Of a DNA stretch of 64,000 nt, positions 10,712 through 22,792 are shown piece by piece. Source of the stretch: Sordaria brevicollis. Taxonomy: Eukaryota; Ascomycota; Sordariomycetes; Sordariales; Sordariaceae. The translations under genes and the position numbers were made by a program. Within the stretch, counting starts at the first letter, position 1. Every line of letters starts with the position of its first letter. Location: NCBI GenBank assembly GCA_033439795.1, contig JAUTDP010000002.1, positions 5,270,001-5,334,000 on the forward strand, written 5' to 3'. The notes beneath the pieces were generated by a model. It did not search any database. It worked only from the letters and a program-made list of their open reading frames with translations, and had not been told where the DNA came from.

Positions 10712-11629
10712 GGTAGCGGCCTGGTTGGTTCTCGTGGGATAACGTGAGGTGGGTGAGTAGAAATAGAGGTCTGAAAGAAATGGAGGTTAGCACTATGCTT
10801 GTCTGTACGGACAAAATGTGATGATGGGCTTACAAGCCAGAAAATGGAGCAAGTATATGATGTCGAGTAATAATGTTACTCTCAGTTGGCGGCTTGGGTT
10901 GGGAATCCGAATGAGTGATGTTTGATGGAAGTTAGGTTGATATAAGTAGAGAACCGAGGAAGCCCCAGACGTGAAGTGGAAGTAGCAAAGAATTTCGCGC
11001 AGTCGGTTGACCTCCACCAGAGGCAGGATCCGACGACAGACGGGAGTGAATGGACTACCTAGAGGTACTCGCAGGACAGTGGCGGGCAGGCAACCGAACA
11101 GCTGGTACCTTCTCAGTTTTTGACTGGATGAAAAGTGGTACCGGTGCCGGTGAGGGAAGTCGGGTTCAAAATTATATCGCGCCTTCCTCAAGTTGCTCAT
11201 AGTGACGCCGACGGATGGGCAGATCTTTCTGTGGTGGCCGATCGCTCTCTCTTCCACACACGCCCAATCCCTCCTGTCTCGGGTGATAGGTATCTACCAC
11301 CGTCCACCACACTGGCAAGGGTGGAGAGAGTGACGCCGACAGCTACGCCGATGTAGTGAAAACTGGAGTTGGATGGTGATGACCATGGGATGGTGATACT
11401 CGAGGAGTGCCGTGAAGGCCTGATGCCAACTTGGCTTTTTCCCATGTATAATTCATGAAGAATATCTGCTTCCAATGTACAATAATTCTTTTCAATAAAT
11501 GATACCTGGCTTTTCCTTCCAAACCCCCATGATGATATGATGTAAAGATGTAAACTCCTGAACGCTATGCCAATACAGAAACTTTGAATGGGTATTCTCA
11601 TCGTGAGATAGGTACCTGTAGCCGCTCTC
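10712..11629. other. Intergenic between two minus-strand genes
   Basis: This holds the upstream region of the kinase gene and the 3' flank of the Urn1-like gene. No frame has family similarity that I can see. AATAAA-like and T-rich motifs on the minus strand near 11440-11500 fit a 3' UTR. Confidence 0.55.
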
Positions 11630-13528
11630 TCACTCTTCCATCTTCTGATCCTCGTTAACAGCACCAGCAGCACCACCAGCAGCACCACCAGCAGCACCAC
11701 CCAGCTGACTCTGCAGTCCCTTCTTATCAACCACCATAGCCCTCTGTAGTTCCCGTTCTTCTTCCCTGAGTCTCGCCCTCTCAAACGCCAACTTCTTTTC
11801 TTGCCTCCTCTTCTCCTCTTCCACCCTCCTCTCCCTCTCCTCCAACGCCTTCTCTCTCTTTTTCCTCTCCTCTCTTGCCTTCCTCAGCACCTCATCCTCC
11901 TCTTCACCAGCGGCGTTCTCAGCCTCCGGCGGCGGCGCAAGGCCCTGGATGTAACCCTCCACGAACTCATCCCTCGTTTTGGCGTCAAGCGAGATATACC
12001 GAATATCCGACAAGATTTGGGAAGGCAGGCCGGAGACCGAAGAGCGATTGTTGAGTTGGCGGAGCGGCACACCCTCCAGCAACTTTTTGAGATCGCTCTT
12101 CAGCTGACTCTGCGGCATCTTGAGTCTGTTGATATGTTCCCTGTACAACTTTTCTCTTTCTTTATCATTGAAGCTCCTGTGATGTGCCGAATCCTTCATC
12201 ACTTCTTCTTTCCGATACTTGCGCTTGAACTCGGCCCAATACAGTTTCGGCGTGGCATGTTCTTGCAAGAAAGCCAGGTAGGGTATCCTAGGATCTTTCT
12301 TCTCTTCTTTTGCGCGCGCTTCCTTGAGGGCTTGGATGGCCTCGCGCGACCACTCGTCGTAGACTTCGCGGCGCTCGCGCATCGATGTGAGTACCGTGTA
12401 GCGGGGGTCGGAGAAGATGCCGGTTTTTTCGCCTTCGTCGATTAATTTTTGGAAGGGGGAGTAGGGGTTTATATGATAGTCGGAGAGTAAGTCGCGGAAG
12501 AGGAGGCGGGCGTCGGCGTCGGAAAGTGGATCGGCTTCTTGCTCGTACTCGACGTCGCCGATGTCCATCCCGTCTCCGTCACCATCGCCAGCGCCTTCCA
12601 TCATGGCGAGTTGGGCGGCAAAGTCGTCTTCTGTGAACTCGATTGGTCCTTGGTTTCCTGCTGCTTCTTGTTCGGTGCGTTGGTGTCCGTCGCCGTTGTC
12701 GTCACCGTCGTGGTCGTGTTCGGCGCCTTCGTCGTCTGTGACTTCCACTTCCTCGTATTCCTCGCTGTCGTAGTCGTGCGTTTCTTCTTGTCCTTGTTGT
12801 CCCTCCTTCGCCGCCACGTTCTGGGTTTCCTCCTCCTTCTCGTGACTCTTATACTTTGGATCCTCCTCCAGCGGTGGCTCACCAGCAGCCTTCCTCCTTA
12901 TCCGCTCTTTATCCAACTCCACCACCGCTGGCAAAATCTTCTCGGGAATGCGCCAGTAACTCGCGTTCTTGACTGGGTTGTAAGCGAACCTCCGCCCATA
13001 TTTCGTGTACACTAGAAACCACGGCTCGCAGCCCGGGATGGCGATCTTGGCTCTTGGCTTGTCGTTCGGTTGTGGCCGCGGCCTTTGTTGTTGTTGTTGC
13101 TGCTGGTTACCACCTCGGCCTCCTGCCCCAAACCCACCTCGCCCACCGCCGCCACCGCCGTGTTGAGGTTGTGATTGTAGGGCATATTGCGCCATGAAAG
13201 CATTGGCGACGCGTGGGTCGGAGAGGTTGATCCCGGGAACGGATTGGTGTTGGAGGTAGCTCATGGAGGGGTTCGCTGGCGCCGCGGCAAGCGGGTGGAC
13301 GGCGCCGCCCGGGACTGGCGAGACGGACGGGGGACCGAACGGAGAAGCGACGGCGGCGGGAGGAGGAGTGGGAGTGGCAGTCGGGGTGACGCCGGGGCGC
13401 TTGTAGGTTGATTCTTTGGTCGAGGCATTGTAGTAGTACGTGTGCCCCGTCGGCGCCTTGTGTTCGGTCCAGCCTGGTGGGAGAGGTGGCAGGGCGCCGG
13501 GGGAGGGTTTGTATGTTGACTTGAGCAT
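11630..13528 (-). CDS. WW/FF-domain pre-mRNA splicing factor, Urn1-like
   Basis: Single exon, 632 residues. ATG at 13528 was chosen because the protein begins to look like the family there (MLKSTYKPSPG, then the WW domain); the frame is open further upstream but that part is compositionally odd and probably 5' UTR. Residues about 16-45 form a WW domain (LPPGWTEHKAPTGHTYYYN) whose second Trp is replaced by Tyr (STYKRP). A second WW-like segment follows the Gly/Gln-rich region (PWFLVYTKYGRRFAYNP...SYWRIPE). After an acidic low-complexity stretch comes an FF-domain segment (ARLLFRDLLSDYHINPYSPF...) and a charged helical tail with Gly-Gly-Ala-Ala repeats from a CAGCAC DNA repeat. Proteins of this layout (budding yeast Urn1, related to Prp40) associate with the spliceosome, where WW domains bind proline-rich partners. 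The role is inferred from domain layout. Confidence 0.8.
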   Translation of the reverse strand: MLKSTYKPSPGALPPLPPGWTEHKAPTGHTYYYNASTKESTYKRPGVTPTATPTPPPAAVASPFGPPSVSPVPGGAVHPLAAAPANPSMSYLQHQSVPGINLSDPRVANAFMAQYALQSQPQHGGGGGGRGGFGAGGRGGNQQQQQQQRPRPQPNDKPRAKIAIPGCEPWFLVYTKYGRRFAYNPVKNASYWRIPEKILPAVVELDKERIRRKAAGEPPLEEDPKYKSHEKEEETQNVAAKEGQQGQEETHDYDSEEYEEVEVTDDEGAEHDHDGDDNGDGHQRTEQEAAGNQGPIEFTEDDFAAQLAMMEGAGDGDGDGMDIGDVEYEQEADPLSDADARLLFRDLLSDYHINPYSPFQKLIDEGEKTGIFSDPRYTVLTSMRERREVYDEWSREAIQALKEARAKEEKKDPRIPYLAFLQEHATPKLYWAEFKRKYRKEEVMKDSAHHRSFNDKEREKLYREHINRLKMPQSQLKSDLKKLLEGVPLRQLNNRSSVSGLPSQILSDIRYISLDAKTRDEFVEGYIQGLAPPPEAENAAGEEEDEVLRKAREERKKREKALEERERRVEEEKRRQEKKLAFERARLREEERELQRAMVVDKKGLQSQLGGAAGGAAGGAAGAVNEDQKMEE

Positions 13529-14522
13529 TGTGGTGGTCGTCAATGGTTTGGCAAGGGGGTTGTTGGCGACGAAACAGTGGCTGAGGGAGGGATGATGAAA
13601 AGACAAAATGTTGGAAATGGCAAGGCTGAACCGAATCGCCAAAGCCAAATGCGCTGTAGCAGTTGAACTTGGAGCTGCAAGTGCTGTGGTGGAGACTGTT
13701 CTGTGGAGAAACGCGGGTCGTGTGCAGGGATCATGAATCTTGCCGTGGCCTCGCGGCAGGCAAATTGAGATACAAAAGGTACAAGGGTACACCGTCAATT
13801 GTACCTCTTCGACACTTCTCACGGTGACACTCCTGTTTCTTTCATGCCTCCGTAAATCAGCCCTTTGACAACGCCTGGAAATGCACTTTTTCTTCTTCGT
13901 TCTTTCCCCATCGCTGACTGCACATGTAACACATGTAACATGCTCAACTCTCCTCCCATGGACGGACTCGGGCGGTGCAGCCACTGTCCCGCTCACACGG
14001 TCACACCCACTCCACGACGGGGGAACATGGATATTCAACGGGAAGGAGGCTGTGATGTATGGGTGAGAAGATTTGGTTTGGGAAGGAGAGAGATGAGAAT
14101 GATGGTGGAAGGAAGGTCCTCCTCAACGATGCAAGGAGGCTACCTGTAGGCACAGGGAAAGCGAAGCCGGGGACGAAAAGCCTTGTTTTATAAAACCCGG
14201 CCTCCTCGCAGGCTCTTGGGACTTTTCTCTCCTTCCCTTCCCATGTTCTTTCGTCATCACTTCATTGGATTTGTCTCCAAGAGTCTCTCATTGGTATATC
14301 TTCCAGCCAATCGAAACCCAGCCGCACTTCTCCAGTATGCTTTCTGTCTTTCAGCTGAGCCTCGTCAGGTCAGACTGGGATGGCTGCCTAACGAAAGAAC
14401 TACACTACAACCTCACCTTTTCTCAGACATTCACGATCCATGACTGATGGTCCTTATTACCTGACTTCGGAATCGCACCACCCTCTGTCAAAAACAACAT
14501 CTGTTGATACCAAGCTGCTCGA
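13529..14522. other. Divergent promoter region
   Basis: This separates the Urn1-like gene (-) from the HET gene (+) and should contain both promoters. AGGTACAAGGGTACACC near 13777 and a TATAAAA at 14190-14196 are visible, the latter about 330 bases before the HET start codon. No gene is seen. Confidence 0.5.
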
Positions 14523-16136
14523 ATGGAGTCATTCAAGCCCTCGGGCGCTTCCACCCACCGGCCTCTTCAGGGCAACGAAATTCGCATCGTCACACTTCAT
14601 CCAGCTTCCTTTGAAGACCCTGTCTTTTGTACTCTCAACCATGTTGGCCTCGACGGTCCGCGGGACGATTACATCGCACTCTCGTACGCGTGGGGAGATC
14701 CAAATGAGACAGTCGACATCAACCTCAACGGTCACTCCTATCCAGTAACCACCAACCTTCACTTGGCTCTGACTTATCTGCGCAACAAAGAAAATCCACG
14801 CCGCTTGTGGATCGACAGCCTCTGCATCAACCAGCGAGATGTGGCTGAGCGCAACGCGCAGATTCCTCGGATGCGGGATATCTATGCCTTTGCTGCCGAA
14901 GTACACGTATGGCTCGGAGATTCTGGGTCACACCTTGACGGGCCGTCGCGGAAGCGCACACTCAAGGAGCTCGAGGAATACCTTGGATCCAGTTATTCTG
15001 CAGTGGTGGTCATGTACACAAAGTTGGGCACCATAGACATCCTCAGGCGACCATGGTTCCAGCGGATGTGGGTGATACAAGAGCTGGCTGTCAGGGACTG
15101 GGCGCAGGATCGAGAAAACGTCAAGTTTTTCATTGGCCATTTGAGTCTCACTTGGTCCATCATCCTCGAGGCCTCTTTTGCCTATAACACCTTCATGTTG
15201 ACGCCCTGGTCATTGTACGCTGGCGGCCTTTTTGTTTTTCAAGCAATTCTAGGACGCACAAACCCATTGGTTCATGTACACGACATATGGGAGGTCACTC
15301 GCCACTCTACCTTACAGATATCACGGCAGCTGGGGACTATGCTGTCCTGGTTCGTGAACTACAAAGTTACGGACCCAAGGGATCGTATCTACTCGCTCCT
15401 TGGCCTGCTTAATGGCTCGGGAAATGTTCCGGATGAGTTGGCCCCTGATTACTCCAAGCCAACGGACGAGGTATTTCACGCTTATGCAACTTGGATGTTG
15501 CAATACGGTGGGTGTGTCGATATCCTGTCGCTCAACTCCCGGCAGCGGGCAGCACGGGATTTCGCGTCATGGGTACCAGACTTTGAAGGCCAAGTCCAGA
15601 GATTCTGGCAAAATCCCCTGGAAACAAATCCCATCAGAGTCGTTGAGAAGGGCTTGGTTCTAGAAGTTGATGCTTTAACCCTTGGAACTGTGCGTACCCT
15701 CGGTAATCGATGCAAAATGCCTGACATGTACAGCGCTATGCCATGTGAGCCTCTCCCGTACCTTCGATACCTTGAGGCCTGGACTCAAGATAACAGTCAT
15801 GAGTCTACAAAAACTCTCCTCGGCAAGTACTTCAAAGACTCTTACAACGCAGTTACTCTAAGTGGATATACCAAGGGCGACATAGTGCCCGAAGAAAGCT
15901 ACGATGCCATATTTGCCCATCTTGACGATGCACTAGAAAGGGCAGACTCGGCACAAGCCATGACCGCAAATAGTTGGACAAGCGATGCGTTCCCTTACGC
16001 CGCCTTTATTACGAACGAGTTCAATGGCTTTATACCGTTTATATGTGACAACGGAACACTGGAATTCTGCAATAATAAGGTGGAAGTCCTAAGGCCCGGG
16101 GACGTCCTTTGCTTGCTAAGGGGATTATCCAAGTAG
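14523..16136 (+). CDS. HET-domain (heterokaryon incompatibility) protein, C-terminus cut by in-frame TAG
   Basis: Encodes 537 residues from ATG 14523, placed a few residues before the usual family start (LQGNEIRIVTLHP). Family motifs appear in order: YIALSYAWGD; LWIDSLCINQRDVAERNAQI then MRDIYAFAAEVHVWLGD (together the HET domain, about residues 50-140); RPWFQRMWVIQELAV; VTDPRDRIYSLLGLL; and RPGDVLCLLRG near the end. In fungi such proteins can trigger cell death when hyphae of unlike genotype fuse, but most members have no proven role. The frame stops at TAG 16134-16136 just after the PGDVLC motif, where relatives usually go on with a PYILR-like strand, and that strand follows directly after the stop in the same frame (see next entry). 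Upstream ATGs in this frame were not found. Confidence 0.85.
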   Translation: MESFKPSGASTHRPLQGNEIRIVTLHPASFEDPVFCTLNHVGLDGPRDDYIALSYAWGDPNETVDINLNGHSYPVTTNLHLALTYLRNKENPRRLWIDSLCINQRDVAERNAQIPRMRDIYAFAAEVHVWLGDSGSHLDGPSRKRTLKELEEYLGSSYSAVVVMYTKLGTIDILRRPWFQRMWVIQELAVRDWAQDRENVKFFIGHLSLTWSIILEASFAYNTFMLTPWSLYAGGLFVFQAILGRTNPLVHVHDIWEVTRHSTLQISRQLGTMLSWFVNYKVTDPRDRIYSLLGLLNGSGNVPDELAPDYSKPTDEVFHAYATWMLQYGGCVDILSLNSRQRAARDFASWVPDFEGQVQRFWQNPLETNPIRVVEKGLVLEVDALTLGTVRTLGNRCKMPDMYSAMPCEPLPYLRYLEAWTQDNSHESTKTLLGKYFKDSYNAVTLSGYTKGDIVPEESYDAIFAHLDDALERADSAQAMTANSWTSDAFPYAAFITNEFNGFIPFICDNGTLEFCNNKVEVLRPGDVLCLLRGLSK

Positions 16137-16388
16137 TATATCTTACGACGGGCACCGTCTGGCTTCTTGGGAGAATGGATTATGGTAGGAACCACCTACC
16201 TTGCCTCCGAGTGGAACTATCTCCAAGATTCTCCAGACGATGAACCGAAGGAGGAGACGCATACGAGCTGCGACGATTCCGATTCCTGGATAGAGGATGA
16301 ACTGGAAGTGGATGAGGAGAAACATATCAGTTACAACGACTTCTGGGCAGAAAATAAGGACAAGGTCTTCAAGGCACTCATTTGTTAA
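16137..16388 (+). other. In-frame continuation of the HET gene after the TAG
   Basis: The same frame stays open for 83 codons to TAA at 16386-16388. It starts YILRRAPSGFLGEWIMVGTT, which matches the usual end of HET proteins, and ends with an acidic tail. A single C-to-T change of CAG to TAG in a CpA context, the kind RIP prefers, would explain the interruption. Stop readthrough, a strain polymorphism or sequence error are alternatives. Confidence 0.65.
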
Positions 16389-16646
16389 CCAATTCCTGGG
16401 ATTGGCGGAGGGTAGTTGTAGTTTTTCGTTGGAAATTGCAAGTTTCTTTAGGTCCCCGTCGGTCCAACATGAGTATTTTTCCCGCCCGAAATGGAAAGGT
16501 AGGTATGAATTCACAAAGGCACGCTAGCAGGTTTTATCATATACAAGAAAAGCCAAATTGGCATCATCAGGTCCTTCGCGGAACACCCCGTTTAGTCATT
16601 CGCCAGTTCATCACCGAGCTCATCCTTTGCCAACATCCACAACTCT

Positions 16647-18261
16647 TCACCCTCTTGGCCCAGCAGTCGGCGTAGCCCTCGTCGCCGTCAATAACGTGGT
16701 CGCCACTACCGCCCTCCTCGCCTCTTCTCTTCTAGTTCCAGGAAGAACTACGTTCCCACGGCTTGCCGCCGCCTCCCCATCCGTGTTCCCTTCCAACACC
16801 GTCCCGTTCCCACCACCATCACCCACCTCAACCTCCATGTCCCTCCTCACACTAACCCCCGCCTTCGCCTTCAACAAATTCAACACCCTCCAATAAGCCG
16901 GCTTCTTCACATAATTATTATCCCACATACACGCCTCCCCCTCGGTCGGTATCTCCGCCGGAACCCAACTATACCGATCCGTAAAATCCCACACCGTCAC
17001 GCCCACACACCCCCTCTTCTTCTTCCCCCCATTACTCCCATATCCGCTATTAACATCCAAACAAGCCCCCACAACCCTCTCATAATCCCGCGCCTGCTTC
17101 TCCCACATCTCTCTCGTACTCGGCGTTCTCAACGGGCTGTGTCTGATATCAAGTTCCGTAATAGCTACCTCGTCTACCACCTCCAGAAACTGCTGCATGG
17201 TTGAAGCGATCGCTGAGCGAGAAGGGACTTGACCGACTTTGAGATGGGCTTGGAACCCGACGCCGTGGATGGTGGCGCCCTGGGCGATGACGGTGCGGAG
17301 CATGGCGAGGGTTATAGAGATTTTTGGGCCGGGGGAGAGGGAGGGGGATTCGAGGGCGTAGTCGTTGTAGTAGAGACGGGCGGAGGGGTCGGACTGGGCG
17401 GCGATGCGGAAGGAGTGGGTTATGAAGGGGAGGCCCATTGCTTTATACACTAGGACACGCGTTAGTTTTGGGGAGGGGAGGGGGAGGGGGCGGAAGGGGA
17501 TGGGGACCAGGGGATAGGGGGAGGGAATGATAGGAGGAAGGAAGGAAGGAAGGACATGGGAGGAAGAGGGGAGGGGAAAAGAAAAAGACTTACTCGGACT
17601 CTGCCTAAACACTCCATTATCATCAATCGCCTCGTTTACTACGTCCCAGGCGTAACATCTCCCCTTGAAATGCCATGCCAGGTTTTGGATATGTGCCGTC
17701 AAGATCTTTTCCATGTCGGATTTGGAGTAGGTCGTTTCAACTATTTTCTTGTCAGTCTCTTTTCTCTTATTCCCATTACTCACTTCCCTTCCCCCCTTCT
17801 CCCTTTCCTTCCCCGTCCATGTTCCCATCCCATCCCCATCTTCCTCACCCCCATTCCACTGTCTCCCATACCTAACAAGCAAAAACGAGAAAGCAAGACT
17901 CACCCCAACTAGGCAACCCCTTAAACCAAACCATAGTATGACACCTCATCACTTTCCTCCCTCCCATCCCAGCCTTCGCCGCGTTGGCAATCGCATCCGC
18001 CTCCGCCCACGTGAAGACTCCCTGGACCTGCTCAATGTTTTTCCATTTCTGCGCGTTGATGGGTGTCAAAGAACCAAACTCTCCCGGGGATTGGAGGTGG
18101 GACATGTACTCGGGGTTGTAAAGGCGGGGGTTGTCGATTGCGGTTCCGAAGTAGGAGAGGCCGGCGAGTTTGGCGTATTTGTCTAGTTGGGCGTGGGCGG
18201 GTTGTAGAACAAAGGAGAGGAGAGTAAAGAGAAGAGAGAAAAGGGGGATTGGGTGAGGCAT
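16647..18261 (-). CDS. Secreted GH10 endo-1,4-beta-xylanase
   Basis: Three exons: 18261-17904, 17740-17594 and 17449-16647, with introns GTGAGT...AATAG (17903-17741) and GTAAGT...CCTAG (17593-17450), all in frame. The protein starts with a signal peptide (MPHPIPLFSLLFTLLSFVLQ, then PAHA). GH10 signatures follow: FGTAIDNPRLYN, EFGSLTPINAQKWKNIE, HTMVWFKGLPSW, WDVVNEAIDD with the acid/base Glu at about 156, YYNDYALE, and ITELDI with the nucleophile Glu at about 267, ending with AYWRVLNLLKAKAG at the last barrel helix. The enzyme cuts the beta-1,4 backbone of xylan outside the cell. The 60 or so residues after the barrel are Gly/Ala/Arg/Thr-rich and are not a carbohydrate-binding module. Confidence 0.93.
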
Positions 18262-20938
18262 GTTGTTGGAGGGTAGATGGATTGGAGGTTAGAGGGTTGA
18301 GTGTATGGGAGACTGAGAAGGTGGGAAACTCGGGAAGGAACCGCCTCTTACGTCGAGGTCCAGCTCTTACAAAATGTGAGGCTTAACAGCCCTTTTATAT
18401 CCCACCTTTTTTTGTCTTTCCTATTCACTCCCGAGTCCCGAGTCCCGAAGGCTTGGTCAGGAACAAAACCTGGACTCCGATCTTGGGAACAAAAGGCAAG
18501 GCAGGTGCAACCTTGACTGGAGATTGAAGGTTTCTGAGAAAAGGCGAGTGACCAACAAGCCACCAATACCATCTGTTTCCGCTCCCTTTACCAGTGCTCA
18601 ACTCAAACTCATAAGGACATACTTCCTAACTGAGCCTCCTCCTTCTCCCCCAACCTGATCTCCGATGGCGCCCAGAGCTTGGGGACCTTGGACAGGAGGA
18701 CTAATTACTAAAAAATTATTGGGAAGAATCGAGCAGATGTGAAGAAGAGGGGCTTAGGCCGAGTAATGGAGTGAAAGAGAGGGGCAAACCTGCGGACTGG
18801 ACCCAGATTCTCGGTGCCAGTCTCGGAAGAAGCTCGGAACAGAAACCCAATTGTTGTGCTGACGGCGACACAAAAACCGTGGGCTCTGGTTCCCGTGATG
18901 ATGGTATCCGAAGTTGATGGTGGTGTGGTGGTGAACGGTATGGCTGACGCCACGATTTGCGTCTGTCCGATCTTAGGTACATGTAGTCAAGGTCAGGAAC
19001 TCGGCTTCCTGGGCTCAGATCGTCGAACCTTGACTTCGTAGTAAGAAATTATTTCAAATCCTACACCTCCTTGCCCGCACTGATCTAGTCGAAACAGTCA
19101 GACGACAATTCGGACTTCCTTAGCTCGTCCGTTCTCTCAAGGCAAGTACGCGGCGCATTACACTTCCATTGTTTAGAGGCAGAGATCCGAGATTCGTGGC
19201 AATGAACCTTTCGCCGGAGACGGACACACTCGACCGTTACGCGTTGGAATGGAAAGATTGCCGAGAGTCCATGACGCACTTCAAGACCTTGTGCTTCTAG
19301 CTCTTGTGTCTCATTCCACAGCTTCTTGGCTAGCAAAAAAAACGCGTCCCAAGATCTTGGGACCGATGAGAGACATCAGACATCAGACAGGCAGGTGACT
19401 GGATGGACTAGACACACTGGACTGGATGGATTGGACTCGATGGATTGGATTGGGCTGGATTGGAATGGAATGTGAATGTGTGAAATGTGAATGGAGCCTC
19501 AAGTCAGTCATGTCATACTCTTGACACTCGACTCGACTCAACTGCTGCAAAGTCCTTCCTTTCATCTCAGTCCAAACATTGGGCTCCAACACGAACCTTA
19601 CAGACATGACGATGTGTGTCATTCCCCCAGACTTCCATGCAGATATTGATTGACCTGTCACTTCTTCCACCTCCCACAGGCTGTCACTTCCAGATTTCCA
19701 CGCTCCCACACTTCCCCAGATTTCTACGCCGGCTTTCTTGCAAAACAATTCTCCGAGATCCCAACGGTTTGGACGCACGTTTCTCACCCTTCCACCCTTC
19801 CACCCAACGAATCACATCCTGTATCCAGCCCACGAAGAAGTAAAACCGTCGGATATAACCCCCTAAACCGAAGTGACAGAACCCAACGGTGGTCATCACC
19901 CATCACGAGTTTAGACGTTGTGTCTCCCTGTGTCTCCCTGATATAGTACCGTTGCAGTCTGTAGCACTCAGTGGCATCCAGCGGTCTGGTTGACAACTCA
20001 CCACTCGAATTCCCCATCGCTGGTGTCAGTGCCGTCATTGACACCGACACCGACGGTTGACAAGCCGAGACAGGAAGCTTAAAATAATAACGCCGAGAAC
20101 GGAGTCACTTACTCGCTCAGAGGGTCAGAGTTGACACTTGACAGCCATGAAAAACTGACAGCAGGATCTCGCATCCCGTCTTGTCTTGTATAAAATATGA
20201 CAGGAAGAAGTGCCGATGCCACTCCCCGTTTTCCCATCTTGTGACGAGCAAAGCGAACTAAAAACCTGCAAATGTAGTCATGACAACTTCCTTGTGCAAC
20301 CTTTCAGTTTTCCAATCGAGAACGTTTCCCTCCTTTGAACCCAAGTTTGTGTCACTTAGAGGTAGCTGGATGATGGATCTTGGACATCTATGGTAGGCCA
20401 TGTGAGCCCTTTCCCCCCTCTTCTAAAACCATTTTTGATCGGGTTAGCTTTGTGGTACCTACCTTGTCAACATTGAAGCTTTCGACTTACACACCTACAT
20501 ACAGTTACAGTCCTCGTGGTCTTTCGGAGAGAGACTACGTAATTGGCTTCTTCGTATTGACCCATATAGTGGGCACTGGGAGTAAACGTGATACTCGGAT
20601 CCTGGTCAGCAACCTACCGGAATACCTCATTCGTCAGCAGTGGCGCACCACCATCTTTCCCTTTCAGACGTCTTGGACGTCAATAAATGCCCGACTGGCT
20701 GGCCTTTACTTTTCGTTCCACTTTTCGTCAATTCCTCGTTGTCAAGAAGATGGTGTGAATGATAGAAAACACTCCACATAAAAGTGCCAGACCAACATGA
20801 ACAACTCTCGCCTGCGCTGGTATTAACATCTTCCATAATGGGTATAAATACTACTGAACACTACCCCGTCTTCCCAACTCCCACGCTCGCTTATGACACT
20901 TGTTCACAAAACACCAAATACTAACGCCAATCGACAGC
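18262..20938. other. Gene-poor intergenic region
   Basis: The left end should carry the xylanase promoter. A GGATTGGA/GGACTGGA short repeat lies at about 19403-19470. Several frames of 60-130 codons occur on both strands, but none has a family motif and all lie in low-complexity or stop-poor sequence. The right end is the 3' flank of the permease gene. Confidence 0.5.
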
Positions 20939-22792
20939 TTACACCAACCAATCCCAGAATTTCTCAATGATGGTCGCCGGAGGCTTATAGATCCTCTGCC
21001 AATGCTCATCCTCCGCGTCCAGCGCAGCCTTTCCTGTTGTGAGATCGGCCTCCATGGGCTTGATAATCTTGGGTCGCTTGACGATCTTCCAGCCACCGTA
21101 GAGGAGGAAGAAGATGGGGATGCCGATGTAGGCGGCGATGAAGTCTGTTGACGTTGTTGTTAGCACTTAGCACCATTGATTGAGTAGCTCGGAGTGGCCT
21201 CGAAAGATAACTTGGAAAGGAAACAAGTGGAACTCACCAGAAACATCCCAATTGCCCTTGATAAAGACAGCAAACCCGTTAAAGATAATGATGATAGCAA
21301 AGTAAATAAGCGCGAACCAAGCAGTATAAGGTTGGAACTTGCTCTTGAACACCAAAGTATTGCGATCAACGCCCTGCGCCTTGAGCGCCTTGTAGAAGCG
21401 AAGGTAGGCAATGCAGATGGAGCACCACGTGAAGAGACCAGCGATGGTAGTCAAGTTCTGGAACCACCCGAAGGCCTTGGCAGCACCACCGTTGGAATCA
21501 ACCGAGAGGTAAGTGAGAGCACCAATGATGGCAGTCATGCCCACGGCGTAATAAGGAACACCCTTCTTGCTGCAAGTAAGGAAGATGCGCGGAGCTTGAC
21601 GGTTCTGAGCCAAGGCGTAGAGGTAGCGAGAGCCGGAGTAAAGGAAAGCATTGCCGGAGGAAGTTGCGGATGTCAAAATGACAGCGTTGATGATGGAAGG
21701 TAGGACGGAGATGCCAGCGTTCTTGATGCCGATAACCCAGGGGGAAGCAGCGGCGTCGGAGCGACCGTCGGCCTGAGCGTCGAGAAGCCCCTTGTCTTCG
21801 GAAGACACAAGGACACCAATGGCAAGTGAACCCAAGACGTAGAAGAAAAGGATACGCCAAAAGACTCGACGGACAGCCTTGGGAATGTTCTTGCGCGGAT
21901 TCTCTGCTTCACCAGCGGCGACCGCAACCATCTCGACACCACCGTAGGAGAAGGCAGCGTTGACGAGGGTAGAAAAGAGACCCAAGAAGCGACCAAGATC
22001 TCCGTGTACCTGTGGCGGATACTCTTTCATGGCACCTGGGTTCTTCCAGTAGCGAAAACCGAGACGCTCGTGATGCGGGTTGCCGCCAAGATCAACAATG
22101 AAGGCCATGATGAGCAGACCAACAATGGTGATAATCTTCAAGGACGCAAACCAGAACTCGGCTTCACCGTAGAGGGAGACGGCAAAGATGTTGAGGAAGA
22201 TGATGACAACCCAAATGATACTGATCCAGACAGCGACGTTGACGCTTTGAGCGCCTTCCCAGAAGCCAATGACGAGAGCGGCGGCGGAGATTTCGGCGCA
22301 AAGGGTGATGGAGGCGGCGTACCAATTGTTCCAACCAACCGCAAAACCAAGAGCATCGTCGACGTATCGAGCACAGAACTGAGGGATAGCACCAGGGAGA
22401 GGAAGCCATGTGGCCATCTCACCAAGACATTGCATCATGGCGAAGATGGCGATACCGGTAAACGTATAACCGAGAAGGACGGAGAGAGGGCCGGCGTGGG
22501 TGAAGGCATTTCCGATACCAAGGAAGAGACCGGTACCGATGGTTCCGCCGAGAGCAATGAACTGAATGTGCCGCGACTTGAGACTGTAGCTGTCATCAGA
22601 AATGCGATTACCGAGACAAGATTGGACTTATACTAACCCACGGCTCACGTAGCCATACTTGGCCGCCTCGTCTTCACCACCGAGGACGGCGGCGCCCTCC
22701 ATGTAGGCATCATGCTTTTTCTCGGAGGAGCTGTGCCGTGAAGGGACACCGGCCAACTCGGGGTCGGAGGAGTGTAGGTGTTTTTCCGCCAT
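20939..22792 (-). CDS. Amino acid permease, yeast amino acid transporter (APC) family
   Basis: Three exons: 22792-22638, 22583-21238 and 21144-20939, giving 568 residues. Introns are GTTAGT...CTACAG (22637-22584) and GTGAGT...CAACAG (21237-21145); the first donor was chosen because it restores GLKSRHIQFIALGGTIGTGL, the classic first-helix motif of this family. The start is the first in-frame ATG (MAEKHLHSSDPE) and gives a hydrophilic cytosolic N-terminus. About twelve hydrophobic segments follow, with the family sequence SYGGVEMVAVAAGEAENPRK and the conserved SATSSGNAFLYSGSRYLYAL. The short hydrophilic C-terminus ends in WDWLV. It is a plasma-membrane proton-coupled amino acid importer by family; the substrate range is unknown. 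Confidence 0.93.

Noticed and set aside
13529..14038. N-terminal extension of the Urn1-like frame up to 14038
   Set aside because: The added residues lack family similarity and overlap likely promoter and leader sequence; the family start fits ATG 13528.
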